Of a stretch of DNA of 64,000 nucleotides, positions 53,851 to 63,786 are shown piece after piece. Source of the stretch: Synechococcus sp. PROS-U-1 (lineage in GTDB: Bacteria; Cyanobacteriota; Cyanobacteriia; PCC-6307; Cyanobiaceae). The notes beneath the pieces were generated by a model, which had not been told where the DNA came from, did not search any database, and worked only from the letters and a program-made list of their open reading frames with translations. The stretch is taken from contig NZ_CP047951.1 in NCBI RefSeq assembly GCF_014279755.1, positions 2,512,004 through 2,576,003 of the forward strand. The letters run 5' to 3'. The position numbers were made by a program, and so were the translations under genes. Numbering within the stretch: position 1 is the first letter of the stretch; the number at the start of each line of letters is the position of its first letter.

Positions 53851-55347
53851 TCAGAGGCGATCACTGACATCAACAAGGCTGCCCTGTTCGTCGCCCCAAC
53901 CACCCTTGGAGAAGGTGATCACGCCATCCACTTCAAGCTGCTCATTGATCCAGCCGAGGATGACCGGCGCAACCCGTGCTGGAGACGCTTCATCACGAAA
54001 ACTGCGGAGGCTGAAGTGGTCAGCACCCTGCACCAACACCAATCGATGCCCCCACTGCGCTGCCTTGTTATCGCGCATCGGAGCGATCGCTTCCGGACCC
54101 GAAGGCACCACCCAGTCGCGCGTGCCGCTGATCAGCAACACCTTTGCTGGAAGGGTCTCCAAGCGACTGCCATCAAACAACAAACGCAGCGGCGGACTGA
54201 CGGCCACAACAGCCTTGACCCTTGGATCCGAAACAGCGGCTTGATTGATCCCCGATAGCCAACTGCACTGGAGCACCCAGCTGATGTTTCGCTCCGGATG
54301 CTTCAGGTCGTTGCACCGGGATTTGAGTCTGGAATCGGTGGGAACACCACCAGCCAATTGAAGGCTGGTGGTGCCTCCCCAGGAATGACCCACCACCGCA
54401 ACGGCATTGGTGTTCAACTTGGCGCCTGCCAGAAGACGCCCTGTGCTGACGCCATCCAGCAAAGCGGACACATCAAGGGGTCGGAGCCGCAGTTCTTCAG
54501 GGCCTGGGGGCGGCGCAGCACCGGCGAGCATCGCCTTCTGCTGATTGAAATCACTGCCTGGATGGTCCGGCATCAACACCGTGTACCCATGGGCGGCCAG
54601 CACCTCGCCCCACCCCTCAAAGGATTCCGGATCGTCCCAAAGCCCATGGGAAATCACGACCAGACGACCATTGGCCGACGATGCAGGCTGAAGGATCAAA
54701 ACCCGCAGGGTTTGCGGGCGGTGGGGCACAGAAACCTGAACCACCTCACGGGACCAGCTGGAGCGGAGTGGAACACGCATTCCGGCCGTCACAGATGCGG
54801 CTTCAGTGGAATTCGCCAAGGCAACCCCGTTCTCAAGATTGGTTTTGAGCCGGTTGGCCACCTCAACAAGGCGCGACAGATCGATCGACGCCTGCTCTCC
54901 CGGCAACTCCCTCAAAAAACCAAGAATGTTGGGTTGTCCTCTGCGTTCAGAACGGAGCAGGGCATCCGTCAGCATCCGTCCACTGACATCCGGTTCAAAG
55001 TCCTCAAGTTCGACCAGCTGCGTCGCTGCATGGAGAGCCTGCTCCAGGAGAGGCTGACCGGTCGATCCCGCCAGCAAGGCTTTTGTTTCCAGAGGCAGTG
55101 GTGTGAGGAACACCTGGCGCAGGAAGTCCATCAACTTGCCACCACTGGCCAATTGCAGATCCTGCAGATCCGGACTGGCCTGGATCAACTCCTCAGCGGA
55201 CTGACCACCGGAGAGATTGATCGTGACCTGAGTTTCCAGAAACGGCAGTCGCAGCACAAGGCGCTCCAGGGCTGAAGCGGGCCCCCCGGTCAAGGCCAAA
55301 GAGAGACCGACACCCAGGGCAGCCAGGTGTGTGCGAAGTCGAGCCAT
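53851..55347 (-). CDS. Alpha/beta hydrolase with N-terminal DUF1400-like domain
   Basis: 498 residues from the ATG at 55347, which overlaps the uvrA stop (TGATG). A signal peptide (LAALGVGLSLALTGGPASA) is followed by a DUF1400-like helical domain (LVLRLPFLETQVTINL ... GQPNILGFLRELPGEQASIDL) and an alpha/beta hydrolase with the nucleophile elbow GHSWGG, LMPDHPGSD and a C-terminal QGADHFS histidine. It should be an exported esterase or lipase-like enzyme. A stand-alone DUF1400 gene is encoded at 61999. Confidence 0.86.
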   Translation of the reverse strand: MARLRTHLAALGVGLSLALTGGPASALERLVLRLPFLETQVTINLSGGQSAEELIQASPDLQDLQLASGGKLMDFLRQVFLTPLPLETKALLAGSTGQPLLEQALHAATQLVELEDFEPDVSGRMLTDALLRSERRGQPNILGFLRELPGEQASIDLSRLVEVANRLKTNLENGVALANSTEAASVTAGMRVPLRSSWSREVVQVSVPHRPQTLRVLILQPASSANGRLVVISHGLWDDPESFEGWGEVLAAHGYTVLMPDHPGSDFNQQKAMLAGAAPPPGPEELRLRPLDVSALLDGVSTGRLLAGAKLNTNAVAVVGHSWGGTTSLQLAGGVPTDSRLKSRCNDLKHPERNISWVLQCSWLSGINQAAVSDPRVKAVVAVSPPLRLLFDGSRLETLPAKVLLISGTRDWVVPSGPEAIAPMRDNKAAQWGHRLVLVQGADHFSLRSFRDEASPARVAPVILGWINEQLEVDGVITFSKGGWGDEQGSLVDVSDRL

Positions 55348-58310
55348 CAAGCTGCCAGGGGAACAGGAAGTTCAGGGGGATGCTGCTGCAAAACCCGGCT
55401 GAGGTAGCGCCCTGTGTGACTGGTGGGGTGCTGGGCGACGTCCTCTGGAGTCCCCGTCACCAGAATCTCGCCACCCTTGTCACCGCCTTCAGGGCCAAGA
55501 TCGATAACCCAGTCACTGCAACGGATTACATCGAGATTGTGCTCGATGCAGATGATTGAATTGCCCTTGTCCACCAACCGCTGCATCACGTCCATCAGCT
55601 TGTGCACGTCGTAGAAGCTGAGGCCAGTGGTGGGCTCATCAATCAGATAAAGAGTCTTGCCGGTGGCACGCCGCGACAGTTCCGTGGCCAGCTTCACGCG
55701 CTGGGCTTCACCCCCCGAGAGGGTTGGCGCCGGCTGGCCGAGCTTGACGTAACCCAAACCCACATCCACCAGCGTGCGCAACCGATCTGCCGCCTGAGGA
55801 ATCGCATCAAACACCTCAGCGGCTTGCTCCACCGTCATCTGAAGCACATCCGCAATGGTGTAGCCCTTGTATTTCACCTGCAGGGTTTCACGGTTGAACC
55901 GGGCGCCCTTGCAAACATCGCACTGGACGTAGACGTCCGGCAGGAAATTCATCTCAATCACGTTCACGCCCTGACCACGGCAGGCCTCACAACGGCCGCC
56001 CTTCACGTTGAAACTGAACTGCCCCACCTGGTAACCGCGGGCCTTCGCCTCCACCGTGGCGGCAAACACCTGACGGATCGGATCAAAAGCACCGGTGTAG
56101 GTGGCCGGGTTGGATCGGGGGGTTCGTCCGATCGGGCTCTGGTCGATCACGATCACCTTGTCGATCGACTTCAACCCCCGCAGCTCGCCCACCCCCTGGG
56201 GGAAGGGGACTTTGAGACCGAGTCCGTTCTCCAGAGCGGGATGCAGCAACTCATTCACCAGAGTGCTCTTGCCGCTGCCGCTCACACCGGTGACGGACAC
56301 CAGCCGACCCAAGGGGAACTCAACCGAAACGTTCTTGAGGTTGTTGCGGTTGCAATCGATCAGCTTGAGGGAACGTGAGCCGCTCTGCCGGCGTTCGGCC
56401 GGCGTTGGAATCGAACGCCGGCCGCTCAGATAGGCGCCAGTCAGGGATTCGCTGCTTGCAACCAAGTCATCGAAACTTCCCTCAGCCACGATGTGGCCCC
56501 CATGGACACCAGCACCGGGACCGATGTCCACCACGTGATCCGCAGCGCGGATGGTGTCTTCATCGTGTTCCACCACCACCAGGGTGTTTCCGAGATCCCT
56601 GAGCCGCACCAGAGTGTTCAGGAGACGATCGTTGTCCCGCTGGTGCAGGCCGATGCTCGGCTCATCCAGCACATAAAGCACCCCTGTGAGGCCAGCACCG
56701 ATCTGGGTAGCCAACCGGATGCGTTGGGCTTCACCACCGGAGAGCGTCATCGCCGGACGATCCAGGCTGAGGTAATCCAGACCGACATCCAGCAGGAACT
56801 TCAAGCGCAGGCGGATTTCCCTGAGCACGAGATCACCGATCTGAATCTGACGGGCGCTCAGCAAAGGATCAGAGCCCTCATGGGCACCCACGCCCATCAG
56901 TTTTTCAATCCGTTCCAGGGTCTGACCGACGCTGACGGCCGTGAGTTCTGGAATCCGATACGGACCCACCGTCACCGCTAAGGCCTCAGGTCGGAGCCGC
57001 TGACCGGCACAGCTGGCACAGGGAACCAACTCCAGATATTTCTCCAGTTTCTGGCGCTGAGACTCGCCGCTGGCATCACGCAGCTGCCGCTCAAGGATGG
57101 GGAGAATGCCCTCAAACGGGCGGGTGTAACCCCCTTTGCCCTTGCGATACCGGCTGTCGGCCTGAATCAGAATCGGTTCACGGCTTCCGTTGAGCAGCAC
57201 ATCCCGCTGTTCATCAGTCAGCTCATTCCATGGGGTCTTGATCTCAAAGCCGAAGGCTTCACCAACCGAGAACAACAGGGAGAAGTAGTAGCTGTTGTCT
57301 TTCTCCGCCCAAGGAGCGACCGCGGAATACACGGGCTGACTGGGATCTGGAATCACCCGGTCCACTGTGAATTTGCGCAGATGGCCGATGCCATGGCAAG
57401 CCTCACAAGCACCGTAGGGACTGTTGAACGAAAACAGCCGTGGCGACAGTTCCTCCATCACAGCGCCGTGAACGGGGCAGGCGAAGTTCTCGGAATAGAG
57501 ACGTTCCCGCTCAACGCCGTCGGGAAGCTCCTCGCCTTTCTTGGGCACTACCTCCACAAGCGCCAAACCATCGCCGCGTTTGAGAGCCGTGCGCAACGAA
57601 TCGGTCAAACGTTCCTGGACCCCCTCACGGGCCACAAGGCGATCGACCACCACCTCGATGTTGTGGCTGTGGTTCTTGTCGAGTTCAATGTTGTCGGCCA
57701 GTTCGCGCACCTCACCGTTGATGCGCACCCGGGCAAAGCCCTCAGCCGCCAAGCCACTGATCAGCTTGGTGTGGGTGCCCTTTTTGCCGCGAACCACCGG
57801 CGCCAGCAACTGATAGCGGGTTCCCTCCGGCAGGAGAAGGATCTGATCGACCATCTCGTCGATGCTCTGCGGCTTGATCGATCGCCCACATTTAGGGCAG
57901 TGGGGTTCGCCAGCCCGGCCGAACAGCAGACGGAGATAGTCCTGAATCTCCGTAACGGTGCCCACCGTGGAGCGTGGGTTGTGGCTGGTGGATTTCTGAT
58001 CAATCGAGATCGCAGGGGACAACCCTTCGATCGCATCGACATCGGGTTTGTCCACCTGCCCCAGGAACTGCCGGGCGTAGGCCGACAGACTTTCGACGTA
58101 GCGACGTTGTCCCTCCGCGAAAATCGTGTCGAACGCCAGCGAACTCTTGCCGCTGCCACTCACCCCGGTGAACACCACCAGCTTGTTGCGAGGGATGGTG
58201 ACATCGACGTTCTTGAGGTTGTGCTGCCGTGCACCCCTCACCCGAATCACGTCGTCCTGAGTCGCCAGCGGGCCAGCTGAGTCAGCGATCTTGGCAGCAG
58301 TTCGCGCCAT
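55347..58310 (-). CDS. uvrA: Excinuclease ABC subunit A UvrA
   Basis: 987 residues with two ABC ATPase halves: Walker A GVSGSGKSSLAFDT near residue 51 and GVSGSGKSTLVNE in the second half, signature LSGGEAQRIRLAT and LSGGEAQRVKLAT, and Walker B YVLDEPSIGLH and YLIDEPTTGL. Zinc-finger cysteines are CPKCG and CEACRGQG ... CDVCKG. It recognises bulky DNA damage such as UV dimers with UvrB. Confidence 0.97.
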   Translation of the reverse strand: MARTAAKIADSAGPLATQDDVIRVRGARQHNLKNVDVTIPRNKLVVFTGVSGSGKSSLAFDTIFAEGQRRYVESLSAYARQFLGQVDKPDVDAIEGLSPAISIDQKSTSHNPRSTVGTVTEIQDYLRLLFGRAGEPHCPKCGRSIKPQSIDEMVDQILLLPEGTRYQLLAPVVRGKKGTHTKLISGLAAEGFARVRINGEVRELADNIELDKNHSHNIEVVVDRLVAREGVQERLTDSLRTALKRGDGLALVEVVPKKGEELPDGVERERLYSENFACPVHGAVMEELSPRLFSFNSPYGACEACHGIGHLRKFTVDRVIPDPSQPVYSAVAPWAEKDNSYYFSLLFSVGEAFGFEIKTPWNELTDEQRDVLLNGSREPILIQADSRYRKGKGGYTRPFEGILPILERQLRDASGESQRQKLEKYLELVPCASCAGQRLRPEALAVTVGPYRIPELTAVSVGQTLERIEKLMGVGAHEGSDPLLSARQIQIGDLVLREIRLRLKFLLDVGLDYLSLDRPAMTLSGGEAQRIRLATQIGAGLTGVLYVLDEPSIGLHQRDNDRLLNTLVRLRDLGNTLVVVEHDEDTIRAADHVVDIGPGAGVHGGHIVAEGSFDDLVASSESLTGAYLSGRRSIPTPAERRQSGSRSLKLIDCNRNNLKNVSVEFPLGRLVSVTGVSGSGKSTLVNELLHPALENGLGLKVPFPQGVGELRGLKSIDKVIVIDQSPIGRTPRSNPATYTGAFDPIRQVFAATVEAKARGYQVGQFSFNVKGGRCEACRGQGVNVIEMNFLPDVYVQCDVCKGARFNRETLQVKYKGYTIADVLQMTVEQAAEVFDAIPQAADRLRTLVDVGLGYVKLGQPAPTLSGGEAQRVKLATELSRRATGKTLYLIDEPTTGLSFYDVHKLMDVMQRLVDKGNSIICIEHNLDVIRCSDWVIDLGPEGGDKGGEILVTGTPEDVAQHPTSHTGRYLSRVLQQHPPELPVPLAA

Positions 58311-58355
58311 CAGGACCCGTTGGAAAGCTCATGAGCTTAGGAAGAACTCAAGCCT

Positions 58356-60038
58356 TCAAGCTGTTCGCTGGTCCAGCAGGCTCGCTGCATAGGCATCGGC
58401 CTGATCTCCACCAGCGAGATCAGCCAGCTCCTGGCGTCGTTCCTGAGTGTCCCGCAGTCGGGACACTCGCGAATGGGTCACGCCGCCCTCGACATGCTTG
58501 CTGACCCGGAAATGGTGATCGGCCACCGCCGCCACGAGCGGTTGATGAGTGACGCAAAACACCTGGCGCTGACGGGCAAGAGTCTGGAGAAGATCCGCCA
58601 TCGCTCCACTAACGCGTCCACTGACGCCGGCATCAATCTCGTCGAACAAAAGCGTGCTGGACCCATCCACTGCGGCCAGGGTCGTCTTAAGCGCAAGCAG
58701 AAAACGGGACATCTCACCACCGGACGCCACCTCCGTCAGCGGTGCCATCGGTTGGCCGGGATTGGCGGAGAACAGAAATTGCACAGCATCCGCACCATGG
58801 TCAGCGGGATCACAGACAGTGAGATCCACCTTGAAGCGCACATTGGCCAAACCCATGGGAGGCAACAGCTCAAGCAATGACGCCTCCAGAGCCGCAGCCG
58901 CCTTGGAACGCTCATGATGCAAGGCCGCATTGGCTTGATCACGCCTCTGGCGTCGGTCGTTCTCGTTCTGATGCAGGCGAGCGAGTTCAGCCGCAAATCC
59001 TTCGGCACCCAGACGATGCAGCAAATCATCGCGACGCTGAATCAAACCAGCCAGATCGAGGCCATAACGACGCTGCAGGCGTTTGAGAACCGACAGACGG
59101 TCTTGGATCCTCTCGAGATGGTCCGGATCACTCTCAAGCGCCAGACCGTATTGATCGAGGGACCGCAACAAGGCCTCAACACCAGCTTCGAGATCCAGAG
59201 CCTGATCCCGCAGCGGCTCAAGCGAACCATCCAGCTGGGCCATGGCCTGCAGCTCCTGGATGGACGCCGCGAAATGATCCTGCAAAGAAGGACTCTGATC
59301 AGCGCCATCGCGGAGACGCCCAAACAACAGGGCCAGACCCTCAAGAAGCCGAACCCCATGAACGAGGCGATCCTGATCCTGTTCCAACCGCTGCTGTTCG
59401 TCTGGGTCATCCAGATCAGCAGCTTGAAGCTGCTCCAGCTGCTCTTCTTGTTCAGCCTGCTCCTGCTCGGAGCGTTGCTGTTCCCGCTCAAGAGCCATCA
59501 GAGCATCTGCAGCCACGCGCCAGTCCGCCCAGGCATCAGCCACCTTTGACTTGATCTCTGCCAGAGAGGAACCACCAAGACGGTCCAGCCAAAGCCGTTG
59601 CTGCCCCGCTCGCGACAACAACTGGGTCTGGCCCTGAACGGTGAGGTCAATCAGCAGGGGTCTGAGCTCAAGCAACTGCTGACGATTCACCGTGCTGCCA
59701 TTCAGACGACAACGACTGGAGAAGCGATCACCCTCCTGCCGTTTCCATTCACGACTGATCAGAAGCTCCTCTTCGGGATCAAAGTCCGCCGCAATCAACC
59801 ACTGTTCAAGGCCAGGGCTGAGTTGAAAGGCAGCCTCGATCCTGGCTCGATCAGAACCACTGCGCAGCAGACGAACGCCACTGGCCCCCTGCCCTCCCCC
59901 AAGAACCGCATCGAGGGCATCAAGAAGAATCGACTTGCCTGCGCCGGTTTCACCAGTAAGCACCGTGAAGCCGGAGCTGAACTCCAGTTCAAGACTCTCG
60001 ATCAGAGCGATGTTCTGCAGCAGCAGACCGGTGAGCAC
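58356..60038 (-). CDS. recN: DNA repair protein RecN
   Basis: 560 residues: Walker A LTGETGAGKSILLDAL at the N terminus, a long coiled coil (LEREQQRSEQEQAEQEEQLEQLQ ...), and the C-terminal ABC part with ASGGEMSRFLLALK and LLFDEIDAGVSGRVSGAM. This SMC-like protein works in double-strand-break repair. It is 45 bases upstream of uvrA on the same strand and divergent from the ABC1 kinase gene. Confidence 0.95.
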   Translation of the reverse strand: MLTGLLLQNIALIESLELEFSSGFTVLTGETGAGKSILLDALDAVLGGGQGASGVRLLRSGSDRARIEAAFQLSPGLEQWLIAADFDPEEELLISREWKRQEGDRFSSRCRLNGSTVNRQQLLELRPLLIDLTVQGQTQLLSRAGQQRLWLDRLGGSSLAEIKSKVADAWADWRVAADALMALEREQQRSEQEQAEQEEQLEQLQAADLDDPDEQQRLEQDQDRLVHGVRLLEGLALLFGRLRDGADQSPSLQDHFAASIQELQAMAQLDGSLEPLRDQALDLEAGVEALLRSLDQYGLALESDPDHLERIQDRLSVLKRLQRRYGLDLAGLIQRRDDLLHRLGAEGFAAELARLHQNENDRRQRRDQANAALHHERSKAAAALEASLLELLPPMGLANVRFKVDLTVCDPADHGADAVQFLFSANPGQPMAPLTEVASGGEMSRFLLALKTTLAAVDGSSTLLFDEIDAGVSGRVSGAMADLLQTLARQRQVFCVTHQPLVAAVADHHFRVSKHVEGGVTHSRVSRLRDTQERRQELADLAGGDQADAYAASLLDQRTA

Positions 60039-60114
60039 ATCCAGCCCTGTGGTGATGCCGACCGTAGCGGCGGCCTGGGTCGTTTAGAAGGGGGGTCGCA
60101 CATCCCTTTTATTG

Positions 60115-61974
60115 ATGGCGCAAGAGCTCGGGGATTTCATCGAAGCCGCGGGGTTGCTCGAGTACGACCCCGCCGCCATCACGCGGATTTATGCAGGCCA
60201 TCCCCAGCGGCTGATCCGACGGCTCTGGCAAACCCTGGTGCCCATCGGCTTGTTGCTCCTGGGTGTCATCTTCGACTGGATGTTCCAGTTGCTGAAAGAC
60301 GAGCAACGGGCCCGGGGTCGAGCCCGCGAATGCGCTGAACTGCTGGTGGATCTCGGCCCCGCCTTCATCAAAGCCGGCCAGGCTCTGTCCACACGACCCG
60401 ACATCGTCCCCCCGCTGCTGCTTGAAGAACTGGCCCAGTTGCAAGACCAACTGCCTGGCTTCGACAGCGGCCTGGCCATGGCCTGCATCGAGGAAGACCT
60501 GGGGGCAACGGTCGATGAAATTTTTGAACAGCTGGACCGCGATCCGATTTCAGCCGCCTCCCTTGGTCAAGTGCACAAAGGAATCCTCAAGGATGGGGCC
60601 AGGGTGGCTGTGAAAGTTCAACGCCCAGGCCTACGCGAACAGATCACCCTGGATCTGTACATCGTGCGCAACATCGCAGCCTGGCTCAACAGCAACATCG
60701 GACTGATCCGCAGTGACCTCGTCGCCTTGATCGACGAGCTGGGGCGACGGGTGTTCGAAGAGATGGACTATCTCAACGAAGCGTCAAACGCCGAAACCTT
60801 CGCCGAACTGCATCAAAGCAATCCTCGAATCGCCGTTCCGAAGATCTACCACAGCGCAACAAGCAGGCGCGTGCTGACGATGGAGTGGATCGACGGGGTC
60901 AAGCTCACCAACCTGGATGCCGTTCGGGAGCTCGGTGTGGATCCAGACGACATGGTTGAAGTGGGCGTGAACTGCAGCCTTCAACAGTTGTTGGAGCATG
61001 GCTTCTTCCATGCCGACCCCCACCCCGGCAATCTCCTGGCACTGGAAGACGGACGCCTTTGCTATCTGGACTTCGGAATGATGAGCGAAGTCAGCCGCGA
61101 ATCACGCACGGGTTTGATCCAAGCGGTTGTCCATCTTGTGAACCGGAACTTCGGGAAGCTCTCCAAAGACTTCGTCACCCTTGGATTCCTTGCGGAAGAC
61201 GTGAACCTGGAACCCATTGTTCCAGCGTTTGAGAAGGTCTTCAGCCAAGCCCTTGAAGCCGGCGTCAACCGCTTGGACTTCAAAGCGGTCACCGACGACA
61301 TGTCCGGTGTGATGTACAAATTCCCGTTCCGGGTGCCGCCCTATTACGCCCTGATCATCCGATCGCTGGTCACCCTCGAGGGCATCGCGCTGAGTGTGGA
61401 TCCGAACTTCAAGATCCTCGGTGCGGCCTACCCGTACTTCGCCCGGCGACTGATGGAAGATCCCGATCCCCAACTGCGTCAGAGTCTCAAGGAGATGCTG
61501 TTCGACGGGGACGCCTTCCGCTGGACCCGTTTGGAAAACCTGGTGTCCAGCGCTGCAAGTCAAGCTCAACTGGACCTGGAAGCACTATTGGATCAACTGC
61601 TCGACTTCCTGTTCTCCCACAAGGCGGGACTGCTTCGGGATCAATTGGTGACCGCCGCCGTGGACCGAATCGATGCTCTGGGCTGGTCCACGATGCAGCG
61701 CCTCGGTCGACGCCTGCCCAAACGACTGCAACCCTCCGCCATCGCCCAGACGCCCCCTGGGCTCTCAGATCCACTGATGCAACTGGAACCAGTCCGAGAA
61801 TTAATTCAGGTGTTGCAGTCATTGCCGGGGTTCAAACCGGAACTTCTGCTCCGACGAATGCCACGTGTGCTGAATGAGCCTGACACCCGCCGTATGGGAT
61901 TCCAGGTGGCTCAAGGGCTGGCCGAACGTGGAGTTGTCCGCCTGGTGCGGGTCGCCGCTGGAGTTCCTGCCTAA
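60115..61974 (+). CDS. ABC1/UbiB-family atypical kinase
   Basis: 619 residues from the ATG at 60115 (a TTG precedes it). Family marks: KAGQALSTRPDIVPPLLLEELAQLQDQLP, the Ala-rich loop ISAASLGQVHKG in place of the glycine-rich loop, AVKVQRPG with the catalytic Lys, GFFHADPHPGNLL and LDFGMM. Two N-terminal helices include one membrane segment (LVPIGLLLLGVIFDWMFQLL). Such proteins act on quinone or lipid metabolism in bacteria and plastids; the exact role is not known. Confidence 0.92.
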   Translation: MAQELGDFIEAAGLLEYDPAAITRIYAGHPQRLIRRLWQTLVPIGLLLLGVIFDWMFQLLKDEQRARGRARECAELLVDLGPAFIKAGQALSTRPDIVPPLLLEELAQLQDQLPGFDSGLAMACIEEDLGATVDEIFEQLDRDPISAASLGQVHKGILKDGARVAVKVQRPGLREQITLDLYIVRNIAAWLNSNIGLIRSDLVALIDELGRRVFEEMDYLNEASNAETFAELHQSNPRIAVPKIYHSATSRRVLTMEWIDGVKLTNLDAVRELGVDPDDMVEVGVNCSLQQLLEHGFFHADPHPGNLLALEDGRLCYLDFGMMSEVSRESRTGLIQAVVHLVNRNFGKLSKDFVTLGFLAEDVNLEPIVPAFEKVFSQALEAGVNRLDFKAVTDDMSGVMYKFPFRVPPYYALIIRSLVTLEGIALSVDPNFKILGAAYPYFARRLMEDPDPQLRQSLKEMLFDGDAFRWTRLENLVSSAASQAQLDLEALLDQLLDFLFSHKAGLLRDQLVTAAVDRIDALGWSTMQRLGRRLPKRLQPSAIAQTPPGLSDPLMQLEPVRELIQVLQSLPGFKPELLLRRMPRVLNEPDTRRMGFQVAQGLAERGVVRLVRVAAGVPA

Positions 61975-61998
61975 GTTCCTGAGAACACCCTCAGCGTG

Positions 61999-62580
61999 AT
62001 GCGTCTCAAGCCCTTCACCCGTTCCTCAATGCTTGCCGTAGCGGCAGGACTAGGACTCGGTTGGAGCAGCGTCATGCAACCTCTGCATGCCGCCACGGAT
62101 GTGGCCCTTGTGAGTGGTGCCTTCCGCCGCTCAATTCCCGTCAAGGAATTTGAACACCTGGCTGAGACTGGTGAAGCCATCGGACTCTTGGGCGATCTGC
62201 TTGAACTCTCCGGGCAAGAGCCTCAGGAGGTGTCGAAAATGCTCAATCAAAGCCTCGAGCTTCCACTGGTGCTCACCAGCCGTTTAATCAACACACGAAT
62301 CGGTGAAGCCATCCTGCGTCGTGCTTCACGCATCATCTACCCGATCTACACACCAGAACCTGAGGTCAGTGTTCCGGCGATCCGTGCCGGGGTGATCAAT
62401 GGATTGCAAAGCGAAGAAGGTCTCACCGCGGTGAGCTTTCTCAAGGGCTATCCCAATGCCGTGATGGCGGTGAACCTGCCAGCCCTGTTTGGGGTCATTG
62501 AGAAAGCGGAATCAATTGCTGGCCTGGTGCAGTTTTTCTCCGACTCCCCTCTGGACGGGATGAAGGACGCGCAACCCTGA
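61999..62580 (+). CDS. Stand-alone DUF1400 protein (alpha/beta hydrolase N-domain only)
   Basis: 193 residues from the ATG at 61999 with a signal peptide ending near LHAA. The remainder (ALVSGAFRRSIPVKEFEHLAETGEAIGLLGDLL ... AIRAGVINGLQSEEGLTAVSFLKGYPNAVMAVNLP) is the DUF1400 domain usually fused to a hydrolase; no GxSxG or hydrolase domain follows. It may be a regulatory or degenerate relative of the hydrolase encoded at 53851-55347. Confidence 0.8.
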   Translation: MRLKPFTRSSMLAVAAGLGLGWSSVMQPLHAATDVALVSGAFRRSIPVKEFEHLAETGEAIGLLGDLLELSGQEPQEVSKMLNQSLELPLVLTSRLINTRIGEAILRRASRIIYPIYTPEPEVSVPAIRAGVINGLQSEEGLTAVSFLKGYPNAVMAVNLPALFGVIEKAESIAGLVQFFSDSPLDGMKDAQP

Positions 62581-62633
62581 CTATTCCCTGAACGGACGCC
62601 GCCTAGATTCCGGAAATCCCCCCATCCCAGCCG

Positions 62634-63740
62634 GTGTCCCTGTTTCAGAACCTCCGTCGGCGTTTCACTGCCACCCCTGTGATGCAGGACTGGCCAGGAC
62701 TGATCGAGGCCTATCGCAGCTGGCTTCCCGTCTCCGATGCAACCCCGGTGATCAGCCTGCGGGAGGGAGCCACGCCTCTGATTCCCGTGCCATCGATTGC
62801 GGAGCAGATCGGCAAGGGCGTGAAGGTGTTCGTGAAATACGACGGCCTGAATCCCACAGGGTCCTTCAAGGACCGGGGCATGACCATGGCCATCAGCAAA
62901 GCCAAGGAAGCCGGTTGTGAAGCGGTGATCTGTGCAAGCACAGGCAACACCAGTGCTGCCGCAGCGGCCTATGCCCGCCGGGGAGGGATGCGGGCCTTCG
63001 TGTTGATCCCCGATGGCTACGTTGCCCAGGGAAAACTTGCTCAAGCACTGGTCTACGGCGCCGAGGTCTTGGCAATTCGCGGCAACTTCGATCGCGCCCT
63101 GGACATCGTTCGGGAAGCGGCGGAGAAGTACCCCGTCACTCTGGTGAACTCGGTGAATCCCTACAGGCTGCAGGGGCAAAAGACGGCTGCCTTCGAAATT
63201 GTGGATGCCCTTGGAGACGCACCCGATTGGCTTTGCATTCCCATGGGCAATGCAGGCAACATCACCGCCTATTGGATGGGTTTTCAGGAATATCAGCAGG
63301 CGGGCCAGAGCCGGAAGCTCCCCCGAATGATGGGCTTCCAAGCCAGTGGATCAGCTCCTTTGGTGAACGACACCACGGTGACGGACCCGGAAACCATCGC
63401 CACGGCCATCCGCATCGGCAACCCGGTCAACCGAGCCAAGGCACTGGCAGCACGCGAAGCCAGCAAGGGTGCGTTCCTGGATGTCACCGATGCAGAAATC
63501 ATTGCGGCCTACAAACTCCTGGGCGGTCAGGAGGGGATCTTCTGTGAACCCGCCAGTGCTGCCTCCGTGGCAGGTCTGCTCAAACGCAAAGATGAAGTAC
63601 CTGCTGGCTCGACGGTGGTCTGCGTCCTGACCGGCAACGGCCTCAAGGATCCCGACTGCGCCATCAGCAACAACGACGCCTCCTTCCACACCGACCTCAA
63701 TCCTGATCTGAGCACCGTTGCCAGCGTCATGGGCTTCTAG
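62634..63740 (+). CDS. thrC: Threonine synthase ThrC
   Basis: 368 residues from a GTG. PLP-binding Lys is in [11 protein letters not shown], the phosphate loop is [10 protein letters not shown], and [27 protein letters not shown]-like [11 protein letters not shown] and [16 protein letters not shown] are typical of short-type threonine synthases. It makes threonine from O-phosphohomoserine. A strong terminator follows, then the origin-like region. Confidence 0.96.
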   Translation: MSLFQNLRRRFTATPVMQDWPGLIEAYRSWLPVSDATPVISLREGATPLIPVPSIAEQIGKGVKVFVKYDGLNPTGSFKDRGMTMAISKAKEAGCEAVICASTGNTSAAAAAYARRGGMRAFVLIPDGYVAQGKLAQALVYGAEVLAIRGNFDRALDIVREAAEKYPVTLVNSVNPYRLQGQKTAAFEIVDALGDAPDWLCIPMGNAGNITAYWMGFQEYQQAGQSRKLPRMMGFQASGSAPLVNDTTVTDPETIATAIRIGNPVNRAKALAAREASKGAFLDVTDAEIIAAYKLLGGQEGIFCEPASAASVAGLLKRKDEVPAGSTVVCVLTGNGLKDPDCAISNNDASFHTDLNPDLSTVASVMGF

Positions 63741-63766
63741 AAAACGGGTTCCATCAACGGACTCAG

Positions 63767-63786
63767 CCCCCGAATGGGGGTTTTTT
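63767..63786 (+). terminator. Terminator after thrC
   Basis: Stem CCCCC/GGGGG (63767-63771 and 63776-63780) with a GAAT loop and six T residues, 27 bases after the thrC stop. It closes the plus-strand gene block before the origin-like region. Confidence 0.88.

Noticed and set aside
54298..55275. 325-residue plus frame opposite the DUF1400 hydrolase
   Set aside because: Antisense shadow; Gln/His/Arg-rich with no domains.
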